64,000 nt of DNA from Falsigemmobacter faecalis (GTDB lineage Bacteria > Pseudomonadota > Alphaproteobacteria > Rhodobacterales > Rhodobacteraceae). Of this stretch, positions 17,285 through 26,404 are shown piece by piece. The notes under the pieces were generated by a model that was not told the DNA's origin, ran no database searches, and saw only the letters and a program-made list of their open reading frames with translations. Both the position numbers and the translations under genes were made by a program. Each line of letters opens with the position of its first letter. Positions within the stretch are counted from its first letter, which is position 1. The stretch covers positions 1-64,000 of the forward strand of contig NZ_RRAZ01000009.1 of assembly GCF_003863335.1 (NCBI RefSeq), in the 5' to 3' direction.

Positions 17285-18001
17285 TTGCGCGTCCTCTGTG
17301 TGAACCCTTCGGCTCTGCCCCTGACCACGGCGTCTGACCCCTCCGGGCTGATGGTGGAAGCCATCAGCGAGAAGGCCCTCTTTGCGGGGGCGGCAGCGCT
17401 GCGCGAAAACCGCCTGCTGCCGGTCTTTCTGGTCGGCCGCGCCGATGGCAGCGATGTTCTGACCCTGAAAGCCACCCTGCAGCGCCTGAGGGCCACGGGG
17501 TTTCAGGGCCCGGTTCTGGTGATCTGCGGTGCGGGCGCGGCGGCGGCCTCGCTTTTGAACGCGGGCGCGGATGATGTCCTCGCCTGGCCTGCGAGCGGTG
17601 CCGATCTTATGGCGCGGCTCAATGCGGTGATGCGGCGGATCCATGGTGTCAGCCGACCCGAGGTGCAGATCGGCTCAATGACCTTCCACCTGGACGGCCG
17701 CCACCCCGAGATCGGGCAAAATTCCGTCCGGATCAGTCGGCGCGAATATGAGATCCTGCAGTTTCTGGCGCTGAACGCGGGCCGCGTGGTCTCAAAGGCT
17801 GCGATCTATGATGCGCTTTACAGCCTCAGCGCTGAGCCGCCGTTTGAGAAAATCATCGATGTCTATATCTGCCGTCTGCGCACAAAGCTCGCCCGCGATC
17901 TGCCGCCGGGTGAGGTGCTGATTGAGACGGTGGCCGGGCGCGGCTATCGGCTGCCCCCGGCGCAGACGCTCTGCCCCGACCCGGCGCTGGCGATCGCCTG
18001 A
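17285..18001 (+). CDS. ftcR: FtcR/Rem-like flagellar response regulator (OmpR-type winged helix)
   Basis: A 238-residue protein: an N-terminal receiver-like domain (about 1-120) and an OmpR/PhoB-type winged helix (about 130-230) with ISRREYEILQFLALNAGRVV, IDVYICRLRTKLA and ETVAGRGYRL. It resembles the orphan flagellar regulators FtcR (Brucella) and Rem (Sinorhizobium). The receiver lacks the usual acidic pair (VLCVNPSA) and the acceptor aspartate (LLPVFLVGRADGS), so phosphorylation is doubtful. It starts with TTG at 17285, preceded by AAGGGAG. It is the best candidate ligand for the palindromic operators. Confidence 0.75.
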   Translation: MRVLCVNPSALPLTTASDPSGLMVEAISEKALFAGAAALRENRLLPVFLVGRADGSDVLTLKATLQRLRATGFQGPVLVICGAGAAAASLLNAGADDVLAWPASGADLMARLNAVMRRIHGVSRPEVQIGSMTFHLDGRHPEIGQNSVRISRREYEILQFLALNAGRVVSKAAIYDALYSLSAEPPFEKIIDVYICRLRTKLARDLPPGEVLIETVAGRGYRLPPAQTLCPDPALAIA

Positions 18002-18013
18002 GCCGGAGCCGAT

Positions 18014-18042
18014 AAAAAAGGCCCCCGGGCGGGGGCCTTTTT
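18014..18042. terminator. Bidirectional terminator, ftcR/flgL
   Basis: An AAAAAGGCCCCC/GGGGGCCTTTTT stem-loop lies between the convergent ends of ftcR and flgL, with A and T runs on the two sides. Confidence 0.92.
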
Positions 18043-18044
18043 CG

Positions 18045-19061
18045 TCAGAGGAAGTTCAGAAGCGACAGCGACTGCAGCCGCACGGTCACCTTATAGCTGG
18101 CCTCCAGCTGCGCGCTCAGCTGCTCAAAGCGGGTGGCGGCCTCATAGCCGTCAACGCCTTCGATCTCGACCACGCGGTTGTTGTAGATCGTGCTGAGGTT
18201 CTTTTGCCGCTGGGTCGCGCCTTCCAGCAGGCTTTGCTGGTTGCCGAGACCCGCCTCATGGGCCTGCAGACCGCTGACGCCGCCTGAGAGAGCGGCCATG
18301 GCGTCCTCAATCCAGGCGGTACGATCGAGGGGCGAAGCCGCACCGTCATAGCCGGTATTTGCGAACATGCTCAGACCCTTAAAGATCTGACGGATCGCGG
18401 GGTCATTGGCGCTGACACCGTAATCGAGGCGGCTGTATTCATCAATCTGCGCGCTTTGCAGCCCTGCGGTGCTGCCGCCGAAGACGGTGCGGGTATAGGG
18501 CGCGTCCTGCGGATCGCCGCTCAGGCCATACCAGGCATTCAGCCGCTCGCGCTCGGCTGTGATTTCAGCAGTACCCGCGCCTGCGGGCAGCGTGCTGAGG
18601 GTCGCCAGCTGACCCGTTCCGGTCACCGAAGCCGAGCCGGTGGCCATGCCGGAGAACAAAAACTCCCCCGCATAGGCCGTGTTCAGCTGCGTCGAGATCG
18701 CCGAAATCAGCGCACCGGCTTCGCGGGCCACCGCGGCAGCCCCTTCACCGCCGCCCGAAAGCGACAGCGCATTGGCCAGGAACTCCTGCACCGAGGTGCG
18801 GATATGGCCCAGCTGATCGCTCATGACCGAGATTTTCCCGGCGAGAAGCTGGTTGTTCACCGCAAAACTGTCGATGCGCTCCATCCGGTTGCGCATATCG
18901 AGCGACTGGGCCGCGCGAAAGCCGGTCTCGGCATAGACGTCCTGGCGCAGGCCGGTGGTCATCTCCTTCTGCGCTTTTTGCAAAGCCTGATCGGTGCGCG
19001 AAACGGTCTCGCGCATCGAGAGAGAGCGTTGCAGCGTCGACAAAGTGGTCAGGGCGGTCAT
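18045..19061 (-). CDS. flgL: Hook-filament junction protein FlgL (HAP3)
   Basis: A 338-residue flagellin-related protein that joins hook to filament. Flagellin-like termini are visible: STLQRSLSMRETVSRTDQAL at the N-terminus, and the C-terminal helix FEQLSAQLEASYKVTVRLQS ending LSLLNFL. The FLFSGMATGSASV segment is typical of FlgL. It is the last gene of a minus-strand operon (748-aa gene, flgE, flgK, flgL), 14 bases after flgK. Confidence 0.88.
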   Translation of the reverse strand: MTALTTLSTLQRSLSMRETVSRTDQALQKAQKEMTTGLRQDVYAETGFRAAQSLDMRNRMERIDSFAVNNQLLAGKISVMSDQLGHIRTSVQEFLANALSLSGGGEGAAAVAREAGALISAISTQLNTAYAGEFLFSGMATGSASVTGTGQLATLSTLPAGAGTAEITAERERLNAWYGLSGDPQDAPYTRTVFGGSTAGLQSAQIDEYSRLDYGVSANDPAIRQIFKGLSMFANTGYDGAASPLDRTAWIEDAMAALSGGVSGLQAHEAGLGNQQSLLEGATQRQKNLSTIYNNRVVEIEGVDGYEAATRFEQLSAQLEASYKVTVRLQSLSLLNFL

Positions 19062-19075
19062 ATCAGGCAGCTCCT

Positions 19076-20473
19076 TCAGACAGCTTTAAAAAGATCGTCC
19101 ATCATGGACTGCAGTGAACTCAGCACGCGGCTGTTGGCGGCAAAGCTCTGCTCAAGAACCAGAAGGCTCTGCAGCTCATCATCCAGGTTCACCCCCTGAA
19201 GATTGCGCCGCGAGGCCGAGATGGTGGCCCCCGAAATCGCCGCCTGGCCCGCCACAGCTTCGGCGCTGACGCGGCGCTGCTGGTGGCCCGAGACCATGGA
19301 GGTGGCATAATCGCTCAGCGACTGCCGCTCGCCAAAGGCGGTGACGCCGGCCACCCGCTCATCAATCGCGCCGAGCATGGCAAAGATCAGCGCCGGATCG
19401 CCCTGGCTGAGCTCCTGCCCGCTGCCCAGACCCGTGGCCAGACGGGCGGGATCACCGCCCCGCGCCGGATCGACGGCAGCATTGACGCTCAGGCGCAGCG
19501 CCAGACCGCCCGCATCGCGGCCCTCGCCTGCGCTGTCGGTGAAAAGCCCCGGCTCTCCCGGCGCAAGGCTGCCGTCTGCGGCGCGGAACCGCTCTGTCAG
19601 CAGCGTGGCAAAGCCGTCGAGTTCCTGCGAGAGCTGCGGCAGGGTTTTGCTTTGCAGCTCAAAAAGCCCCGCCAGACTTCCTGCGCTGAAGCCGCGCACG
19701 CCCGTGGCCCCCGGGGTGATCTCGGCCTTTCCGGCGAAAAGCCTGCCCTCGCCCGGGTCATAGCTCACCAGAGTCACGCGGCGCTGCGTCAGCAGCTCGG
19801 TGCCGCCGGTCGTATAAAGATTGACCGAGCCATCCGCAAAGCCGGTGACCTGGATATCCATGTAGTCCGACAGCCCGTCGATCAGCCGTGCGGCCTCATC
19901 CTGGAGATCCACGCCCTCCAGCCCCTCGCCGCCGATCTGCGACAGACGCGCGTTGATCTGCCCGATCCGGGTCAGGCTGTCGTTCACCGAAGCCACATCA
20001 TAGCGGATGTTGAGATCCACTTCGCGGCCCAGCTCGGTCAGCGTGACGGCCAGATCATTGACCTGCCCCGCAAGCGACCGGGCGGCTTCGGCAACGCCGA
20101 GCTGCGCGGCCGCAGCCCCCGGGCTGGAAGACAGCGTCAGCACCGAAGTATAGAGCCGGTTCAGCGCATTGACCGGAGAGGTCTGATCATCCGGCTGGCC
20201 GAGATAATCGGTATAGGTCGACAGCGCCCCCGCAATGGTCGAGGCGCGCGCCTGTTCCGAGCGGTTGCTCCGGTCGAGGCGGTCGAGCAGCGGATCCACC
20301 TCGCGGCTGACGCCCGAGACGAGAACCGCGCCATTGCGGGTGGTCAGCTCTGCCGATTTGCGGCTGTAGCCCTCGGTCTGGGCGTTGGAGATATTGCGCG
20401 CGACCAGATCGCTCTGGATCGAGGTGGCGCGCAGACCCGCGGTGGCGATGGAGAAGGCGCTTGAGATACCCAT
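19076..20473 (-). CDS. flgK: Hook-associated protein FlgK (HAP1)
   Basis: A 465-residue hook-associated protein. The N-terminus (FSIATAGLRATSIQSDLVAR, NISNAQTEGYSRK) and the C-terminus (GVNLDDELQSLLVLEQSFAA, SRVLSSLQSMMDDLFKA) carry the rod/hook/HAP domains that bracket the export signal and coiled coil. The middle is variable. It is shorter than enteric FlgK (~550) but normal for the group, and lies 15 bases downstream of flgE. Confidence 0.93.
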   Translation of the reverse strand: MGISSAFSIATAGLRATSIQSDLVARNISNAQTEGYSRKSAELTTRNGAVLVSGVSREVDPLLDRLDRSNRSEQARASTIAGALSTYTDYLGQPDDQTSPVNALNRLYTSVLTLSSSPGAAAAQLGVAEAARSLAGQVNDLAVTLTELGREVDLNIRYDVASVNDSLTRIGQINARLSQIGGEGLEGVDLQDEAARLIDGLSDYMDIQVTGFADGSVNLYTTGGTELLTQRRVTLVSYDPGEGRLFAGKAEITPGATGVRGFSAGSLAGLFELQSKTLPQLSQELDGFATLLTERFRAADGSLAPGEPGLFTDSAGEGRDAGGLALRLSVNAAVDPARGGDPARLATGLGSGQELSQGDPALIFAMLGAIDERVAGVTAFGERQSLSDYATSMVSGHQQRRVSAEAVAGQAAISGATISASRRNLQGVNLDDELQSLLVLEQSFAANSRVLSSLQSMMDDLFKAV

Positions 20474-20488
20474 GATCTGCCCTCAGGA

Positions 20489-21790
20489 TCAGCGCTTCAG
20501 ACCGGTCACTTCCTGCAGCATTTCGTCTGCAGTGGTGATGATCTTGGCGTTGGAGGAATAGGCCCGCTGCACGCGGATGAGGTCGGTCAGCTCATTGGTG
20601 ATCTCAACATTCGAGGCCTCCAGTGCGCCCGAGACGATCACGCCGTTTTTGCCGCTGCCCGCAGGCTGCAGCGACAGATCGCCCGCCGCGCGGCTGACGG
20701 TCCAGGCATTGCCGTCAATCAGCGTCAGCCCGTCGGCATTGGTCACCTGCGCCAGCGGGATCTCATAAAGCGTCTTGCGGCGGCCATCGTCAAAGACCCC
20801 GGTCAGATTGCCCTGCCCGTCAATCTCGGTCCGCGTCAGAGCCGTCTGCGCCGAGCCGTCGGTTTTGAATTTCTGCGGGGTGAAATCGCCCACAAACTGC
20901 TGCACGCCCTCATAGCTGTCCGGGACCCCGAGGTTGAGGGTGATCGGCAGCTCATCGCCGCGCGCATCCACGCTCAGGCGCACCGCGCCGGTGGCGGCAT
21001 CAAGCGTCAGCCCCGCCGCGCCATCGGGCTGCGGGGTTTTCAGACGATATTCCGCGGGCGCGCCGGGCGTGGCGCCGGAGTTGTGGAACGCCACTTCCAC
21101 GGTGCCATGCAGCCGCCCGGTGCTGTCTGACAGCGTCAGATCCCAGGTATTGTCGACAGCCGTCGGCTGCCAGGACAGCGTCATATTCTCGCTGTTGCCC
21201 AGCTGGGTGTAGAATTCCATGCTCGACAGGAAGGGCGCGCCGGGCGTCGCCGTGCCGGTCTCCTGGGCGGGCAGATTGCCACTGACGGCAGCCGTGGTGG
21301 TGGGCTCTGCCGGAAGCATCATCTCGCCCAGCTTCACGCTTTTCAGGCTGCCAAAGCCGCCGCGGTCCACGGCACCCAGCGTGCCGGTTGCCGCATCAAT
21401 CTCAAAAGCGGCCAGATAATAGCCGGCGCTGTTGACCAGAAAGCCGCTCTCATCCTGACGGAAAGAGCCCGCACGGGTCAGAAAGTAATTCGACAGCAGC
21501 GGCTCGTTGGGGGTTTTGGAGACGACGAAAAAGCCCGTGCCCGAAACGGCCAGATCCTGGGTATTGGTGGTGCTGTTGATCGCGCCGCCGCCCGAGATTT
21601 CCGAGCCGCTTTTCGCCGACACGCCCGAAACCGAGCCAATCCCCGGCGAGGTCGAGGTCACGAGGTCCGCGAAGCTGCGCTTATAGCCGATGGTATTGGC
21701 ATTGGCGATGTTTTCCGAGACCCGCGCAACGGCGGTCGCATTGGCGACGAGGCCGCTGACGGCGGTTTTCATGGCGGCGGAAACGCTCAT
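20489..21790 (-). CDS. flgE: Flagellar hook protein FlgE
   Basis: A 433-residue hook subunit. The N-terminal SAAMKTAVSGLVANATAVAR, NIANANTIGYKRSFADLV and the C-terminal VEITNELTDLIRVQRAYSSN, AKIITTADEMLQEV are the FlgE/F/G bracketing domains. The length and the large central region (SMEFYTQLGN to FDDGRRKTLYEIP) indicate FlgE. The start at 21790 was chosen from the family N-terminus, with GGGAAGAGT upstream. The frame continues 5' without meaningful sequence. It follows the 748-residue protein gene by 49 bases. Confidence 0.93.
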   Translation of the reverse strand: MSVSAAMKTAVSGLVANATAVARVSENIANANTIGYKRSFADLVTSTSPGIGSVSGVSAKSGSEISGGGAINSTTNTQDLAVSGTGFFVVSKTPNEPLLSNYFLTRAGSFRQDESGFLVNSAGYYLAAFEIDAATGTLGAVDRGGFGSLKSVKLGEMMLPAEPTTTAAVSGNLPAQETGTATPGAPFLSSMEFYTQLGNSENMTLSWQPTAVDNTWDLTLSDSTGRLHGTVEVAFHNSGATPGAPAEYRLKTPQPDGAAGLTLDAATGAVRLSVDARGDELPITLNLGVPDSYEGVQQFVGDFTPQKFKTDGSAQTALTRTEIDGQGNLTGVFDDGRRKTLYEIPLAQVTNADGLTLIDGNAWTVSRAAGDLSLQPAGSGKNGVIVSGALEASNVEITNELTDLIRVQRAYSSNAKIITTADEMLQEVTGLKR

Positions 21791-21839
21791 TGCACTCTTC
21801 CCTTTCTTTGCCCCGGCCTCATGGCTGCGGGCAGTCAAA

Positions 21840-24086
21840 TTACGGTTTCGCAGCGCCCGAAGCATCGGGGGCTGGACGTGCGAGCAGCGCCCGCGCGGCG
21901 GCGGCCGTGGCCTCGCTGCGCGCCAGAAGCTGATCGGCAAGGCCGCGCGACAGCGGGCGCAGCTCCGGCAGCGGCTCGGTCAGCCCTTTATAGAGATCAG
22001 GCCCCACCGCGCTGGCCTGGCCTGCGGCGGTGGACTGCAGATCGGCCCAGGTTCCGGCGGTAAAGCCGGTATCCCCTGCGCCCTGAGCCAGCAGCATCGC
22101 CTCGATCGCCTCAGCGGTATCGGCACCAAGAAGGCCCAGACGGCTGAGCGCGCGATGCGCCTCGGCTGCGTCGTGATCAGCACCAAGCGCGCGGGCGGCC
22201 GCAGCGCGGGCCTTCTGGCCCGGGCCATCCTCAGCGGCGATGGTCAGCGACAGCGCCTGGGGGGCATCGGCGCGCAGCGCGACCCCCGCATAGCGCGGGG
22301 TCAGATCCTCAAAGCGCGGCAGCCCCTGGCGGGCCAGCGCGACCTTTGCGCGGTCCGCGCGCCAGACAGACAGCAGCGCCTCTGCCTCGCCCAGGGGCAG
22401 CTCGGCTGCGATGCGCGGCAGCGGCTCAGGTGCGCCCTGGCGCAGGAAATCGGACTGCAGCGCGGCATATTCTGCCGCCGCCGCCTCATGAAGTCCGGCC
22501 CGGCTCCAGGCACGGGCAAGCGACAGCCGCGCAATCGGCCAGACCGGATCGAGCCGGTAAAAGGCCTCAACATCACGCAGGCTGTGCAGATAGGTGTAAA
22601 GATCGATCTCTTCGGCATCCATGGCCACGGCAAAAGCCGCCAGGGCCAGGGCCCCGCGCTCATGCGCCAGAATGGCTTCGGGCGTGCCGGGGTGATCGAG
22701 GCGGATCTTACCCATGATATCGAGCGCCATGGGAATATCGCCCAGATCCTCGGCCACCTGGGCCAGCCTTGCGCGCAGCACCAGCGCCTCGCGGCCATAG
22801 CGCCACTGATTGACCCCCTCGCGCAGGATATCGCGCAGCGCAGGCAGCAGCTTCGGATCTTTGCGCGTCAGCGCCAGATCTGCGAGCGCAATCCGCGCCT
22901 TTTGCGCTGAGAGGTCGCGCCCGTCCGCCGCGCGGGCGAAATGGTCAAAGGCCTGCTGCGGCATGTCATAGCCCAGAGCCAGCTGCCCCATCATCAGCCC
23001 CCAGACCGGCATGCCTTCGAGCCGGGTCCGCGCCTGGGCCCCGCGCAGCAGCGCCTCAGCCAGGCGGTAATCCCGGGCCTCAAGGATCACATCAAAGAGC
23101 AGCGGGATCAGCCGGGTGATGACGGCCTGCGAGTGATCATTCAGCCCCGCCACCGCCTCTTCGAGGGTGTATTCGCCGCGCGACAGACCCGCCGTCTGCC
23201 CCGCCGCCACCTGCCAGAGCCCGCCGCCCGGCCAGTCCGGCAAAGCGCGGGTGATGCCGCGCCGCGCCAGAACCGAGGCCACCTGCTCAAGCGCGGTGAG
23301 CCGCGCATAGGCTGCGGGTTCGGTCTTGGCACCAAGGCTGCGGGCGCGCGCAAGCCAGTCCAGCGCCTCCGGCAGCAGCATGACCCCGATGTAAAGCTGC
23401 GCGAGATCAAGCGCGGCGGTGACCTTTTGCGGCTTTTCCCCGGCCGCGACCCAACGCCGCTCCAGCAGACTGCGGTCGGTGGCCCAGGTCTTCGCCTCCA
23501 CATTGCGGGTCGAGACCTGCGGCAGCACCCCCGCCATCAAAGCCGCCTCTGCCGGATCGGCAGGGGCCGCCTGCGGCAGAGCAAAGGCCGGGCCAGCGCC
23601 CGGCAGCGCGAAGGGCGCGGCCAGGACCGAATCGAGCGGCATGACCCGCGGCACCTCTGCGGCAGCGACAGGCTGGCCGGTCACCGCAGGCGCTGCGACC
23701 GGTTCAGGGAGGCCTGCGGGCGGCACCTCTTTGGCGACCTCCGCTGCGGGCACGGCAGTGATCACGACCTCAGGCAGAGCGGCCGGGGCATTCAGCCCCG
23801 CGCCCGCCTCACCAGCCAGCGGCAGCACGACCGGGCCCAGGGCAGAGGCCAGGGTCGGGACAACAGCCTCAGCGGCTCCGGGCCTGCGCGCGGGGGGCGC
23901 GATCTCGCGAGTGACCCAGCCGAGATACTCCGGGCGCGGCTGCGGGCGCAGGGTCTCGCTCTCGATCACCGCAGCAACATAGCCCTCGCGCACCTGAGCG
24001 AAGGCTGCGGGCACCAACAGGCCTGCGCTGCCGGAGGCGGCGGCGAGGAAGGCAAGATGCAGGGGGGTGGGCAGCCGGCCGCTCAT
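21840..24086 (-). CDS. Large secreted helical-repeat protein of the flagellar cluster, unrecognised
   Basis: A 748-residue protein that I do not recognise. A signal-like N-terminus (hydrophobic about 9-30, ending AAFAQ) is followed by a Pro/Ala-rich low-complexity stretch (about 65-190). The remaining ~550 residues are helical with TPR-like pairs, for example AALDLAQLYIGVMLLPEALD, LPALRDILREGVNQWRYGRE and IMGKIRLDHPGTPEAILAHE. It is probably periplasmic. It heads the operon with flgE-flgK-flgL, and operator site 3 lies 33 bases upstream, so a role in flagellar assembly or motor function is inferred. A MotC-like periplasmic motility role is possible but unproven. Confidence 0.7.
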   Translation of the reverse strand: MSGRLPTPLHLAFLAAASGSAGLLVPAAFAQVREGYVAAVIESETLRPQPRPEYLGWVTREIAPPARRPGAAEAVVPTLASALGPVVLPLAGEAGAGLNAPAALPEVVITAVPAAEVAKEVPPAGLPEPVAAPAVTGQPVAAAEVPRVMPLDSVLAAPFALPGAGPAFALPQAAPADPAEAALMAGVLPQVSTRNVEAKTWATDRSLLERRWVAAGEKPQKVTAALDLAQLYIGVMLLPEALDWLARARSLGAKTEPAAYARLTALEQVASVLARRGITRALPDWPGGGLWQVAAGQTAGLSRGEYTLEEAVAGLNDHSQAVITRLIPLLFDVILEARDYRLAEALLRGAQARTRLEGMPVWGLMMGQLALGYDMPQQAFDHFARAADGRDLSAQKARIALADLALTRKDPKLLPALRDILREGVNQWRYGREALVLRARLAQVAEDLGDIPMALDIMGKIRLDHPGTPEAILAHERGALALAAFAVAMDAEEIDLYTYLHSLRDVEAFYRLDPVWPIARLSLARAWSRAGLHEAAAAEYAALQSDFLRQGAPEPLPRIAAELPLGEAEALLSVWRADRAKVALARQGLPRFEDLTPRYAGVALRADAPQALSLTIAAEDGPGQKARAAAARALGADHDAAEAHRALSRLGLLGADTAEAIEAMLLAQGAGDTGFTAGTWADLQSTAAGQASAVGPDLYKGLTEPLPELRPLSRGLADQLLARSEATAAAARALLARPAPDASGAAKP

Positions 24087-24118
24087 CAGGATCCCGATTA
24101 GGTTTAACGCAGAGTTTC

Positions 24119-24145
24119 AACAAATTTATACTTGCAATACTTGTG
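24119..24145. promoter_or_regulatory. Flagellar palindromic operator, site 3 (748-aa gene / flgF)
   Basis: AACAAATTTA, 7 bases, AATACTTGTG, with an extra overlapping half-site TATACTTGCA (24127-24136). It lies in the divergent gap of 103 bases. The spacing is one base shorter than in the other sites, so the register is uncertain. Confidence 0.5.
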
Positions 24146-24189
24146 TTAATGCATGAAATCAATCCAAATCGCATGAATTGAGGCAAGAG

Positions 24190-24927
24190 ATGGATACCAC
24201 CGCATATCTGCCGCTCGCAGCCGCTGCGGGCCTGCAGCGCGCGCTTGATGTGACCTCGAACAATCTTGCGAATGGCGCGACAGCCGGATACCGCGCCTCG
24301 CGCCTGGTCTTTGAGGATCTGCTGCACTCCGCAGACCCGGCCCGTGTGCCGGTGGCGATGCCCCAGCCGCGGCTGAGCTATACCGACACCCGCGCGGGCA
24401 GCCTCAGCACGACGGGAAATCCACTGGATCTGGCGCTTGGCGGCGAGGGGCTTTTCGCCTTTGCGCTGCCCGACGGCCGCACGGGCTATGGCCGCGCGGC
24501 GCAGCTTGTGCGCGATGCCGAGGGGCAGCTGGTCACCGCCTCGGGTCTGCCGATCCTCGATGATGGCGGCGCCCCGGTCGTGCTGCCCCAGGAAAGCGGG
24601 CTGCCGGTTGTGGGGCGTGATGGCACCGTCTCGGACCGTGAGGGCGCGCTGATTGCGCGGATCGGCGTCTTTACCGCCCCGGCTCTCGCCACCTGGGAGC
24701 GCAGCGGCGAAAGCCTTTTCGTGCCGCGCGACGGCGCTGATGAGCCCGGGGTCCTTGAGGCACCCCAGGTCATCCAGGGCGCGCTTGAGGCCTCCAATGT
24801 CAATCCGATCACCGAAATGGTGCGCCTGATTGAGATCCAGCGCGCCTTTGAACAGGCGATGTCGGTGGGGCGCAACCATGACGAGCTGCGCCGTGCGGCG
24901 CTGAGCAAACTTGGCCAGCGGGCCTGA
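24190..24927 (+). CDS. flgF: Flagellar proximal rod protein FlgF
   Basis: A 245-residue rod protein with LPLAAAAGLQRALDVTSNNL ANG.TAGYRAS at the N-terminus and LEASNVNPITEMVRLIEIQR at the C-terminus. The shorter length and immediate position before flgG indicate FlgF. The start at 24190 has GAGG seven bases upstream. It is first in flgF-flgG-flgA-flgH-(FliL-like) and divergent from the 748-residue protein gene, sharing operator site 3. Confidence 0.92.
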   Translation: MDTTAYLPLAAAAGLQRALDVTSNNLANGATAGYRASRLVFEDLLHSADPARVPVAMPQPRLSYTDTRAGSLSTTGNPLDLALGGEGLFAFALPDGRTGYGRAAQLVRDAEGQLVTASGLPILDDGGAPVVLPQESGLPVVGRDGTVSDREGALIARIGVFTAPALATWERSGESLFVPRDGADEPGVLEAPQVIQGALEASNVNPITEMVRLIEIQRAFEQAMSVGRNHDELRRAALSKLGQRA

Positions 24928-24947
24928 TCCACAGGAAGGAAGACGCC

Positions 24948-25733
24948 ATGAAAGCGCTTGGAATTGCGGCCTCCGGGATGCTCGCGCAGCAGACCAATGT
25001 CGATGTCATCGCCAATAACATCGCCAATGCCAATACCACCGGCTTCAAGGCCGGGCGGGCGGCCTTTCAGGACCTGCTCTATCAGTCCGACAACCGCGGC
25101 GGCGCGCTTGTGGCCGATGACGGCGCGATCCGCCCGGTGGGCGTTGATATCGGTCTGGGCGTGGCGACTGCCGGGGTCATGCGGCTGAACACTCAAGGCG
25201 GGCTGACCGAGACCGGAAACCAGCTCGATATGGCGATCCAGGGCCGGGGGTATTTCCAGATCACCCTGCCCGATGGCACCACCGCCTATACCCGTGCGGG
25301 CAATTTCACCCTCTCGCCTCAGGGCGAGATTGTCACCAATGACGGCTACCCCCTCGATCCCGGCCTTGCGGTGCCCGAAAATGCCACGGCCGTGCAGGTC
25401 AGCGCCGATGGTGTGGTGAGTGTGCTGCTGCCTGGAGAGATCCTGCCCCAGGAGCTGGGCGAGATCACCCTTGCGGGCTTCATCAATGAGGCCGGTCTGC
25501 GCCCCATGGGCAATAACCTTCTCGCCGAGACCGCCGCCTCCGGCGCGCCGGTGCTGGCTCAGGCCGGGGATGAAGGGTTCGGCACCCTGCGGCAGTTCTA
25601 TGTTGAGGCGTCAAACGTCGATGTGATCCGTCAGATCACCGATCTGATCTCGGCGCAGCGGGCCTATGAGATGAACTCGAAAGCCATCACCACCGCCGAT
25701 CAGATGATGCAGACCGCCGTGCAGGTTCGCTGA
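24948..25733 (+). CDS. flgG: Flagellar distal rod protein FlgG
   Basis: A 261-residue distal rod subunit: MKALGIAASGMLAQQTNVDV, NNIANANTTGFKAGRAAFQD, and the C-terminal VEASNVDVIRQITDLISAQR followed by AYEMNSKAITTADQMMQ. These are near-consensus FlgG. The ribosome site is AGGAAGGAAG. Its stop overlaps the flgA start by one base. Confidence 0.96.
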   Translation: MKALGIAASGMLAQQTNVDVIANNIANANTTGFKAGRAAFQDLLYQSDNRGGALVADDGAIRPVGVDIGLGVATAGVMRLNTQGGLTETGNQLDMAIQGRGYFQITLPDGTTAYTRAGNFTLSPQGEIVTNDGYPLDPGLAVPENATAVQVSADGVVSVLLPGEILPQELGEITLAGFINEAGLRPMGNNLLAETAASGAPVLAQAGDEGFGTLRQFYVEASNVDVIRQITDLISAQRAYEMNSKAITTADQMMQTAVQVR

Positions 25734-26404
25734 TGATGCGCGGCTGGCGGCTGGCTTTGTGCCTGATCCTGGCGGGCACTCCGCTGCGCGCAGAGCTGAC
25801 GCCGGTGCCGCTGGAAATGCTGCTGGAGGCCGCGCTGACCGAGGCGGCAGGCCCCGGCCTGCCGCCTGGCGCTTCGCTCGAGCTGATGTTGCCCGAGGGC
25901 CTGCCCCCTGAGGCGCTGCGGGTGATCTCGCTGCGCGAAGATCTGGCCAATGGCCGTTTCGCCGCGGTGATTGAGCCGCAGCGGGGCGCCCATCTGACCC
26001 TTGCGGGCCGCTTTCAGGCCATGGTCGATGTGCCGGTGCCGCTGCGCAGCCTTGCGCCCGGCGATATGGCGCGGGCGGAAGATTTCACATTGCGCCGCCT
26101 GCCGCTTCAGGCGCTGACCGCGACCGCCGTGCTGGGCTTTGAGCAGATCAGGGGCCGCGAGGTGCGCCGTCTGCTGCCCGAGGGCCGCCCGGTGCCCGCG
26201 GGATCCCTGCGCGAGCCGCGGGTGATCCGGCGCGGGGACCGGCTGGAGCTGCTTTATACCGCGCGCGGGCTTCGCGTCACGGCGGCGGCGCGCGCGCTTG
26301 AAGATGCAGCCCTGGGCGCAACCGTCCGGGTGCAGAACCTGAGTTCAGGAAAAATCGTCACCGGTCAGGCGCTGACCGACGGACGGGTGGAGATTGACCG
26401 ATGA
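25733..26404 (+). CDS. flgA: P-ring assembly chaperone FlgA
   Basis: A 223-residue periplasmic protein with a signal peptide (cleavage near RAELT, residue 20). The C-terminal SAF-like domain (about 100-220) shows VPVPLRSLAPGDMARAEDFT, GREVRRLLPEGRPVPAGSLR and VRVQNLSSGKIVTGQ. FlgA helps FlgI assemble the P ring. It is coupled to flgG (1-base overlap) and flgH (4-base overlap), while flgI is on the opposite strand about 8.6 kb away. Confidence 0.9.
   Translation: MMRGWRLALCLILAGTPLRAELTPVPLEMLLEAALTEAAGPGLPPGASLELMLPEGLPPEALRVISLREDLANGRFAAVIEPQRGAHLTLAGRFQAMVDVPVPLRSLAPGDMARAEDFTLRRLPLQALTATAVLGFEQIRGREVRRLLPEGRPVPAGSLREPRVIRRGDRLELLYTARGLRVTAAARALEDAALGATVRVQNLSSGKIVTGQALTDGRVEIDR

Noticed and set aside
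22941-24101. A 386-codon plus-strand frame opposite the 748-residue flagellar-cluster gene
   Set aside because: The minus-strand frame has the signal peptide, the operon position and the more protein-like composition. The plus frame is Arg/Gln/Gly-rich noise.
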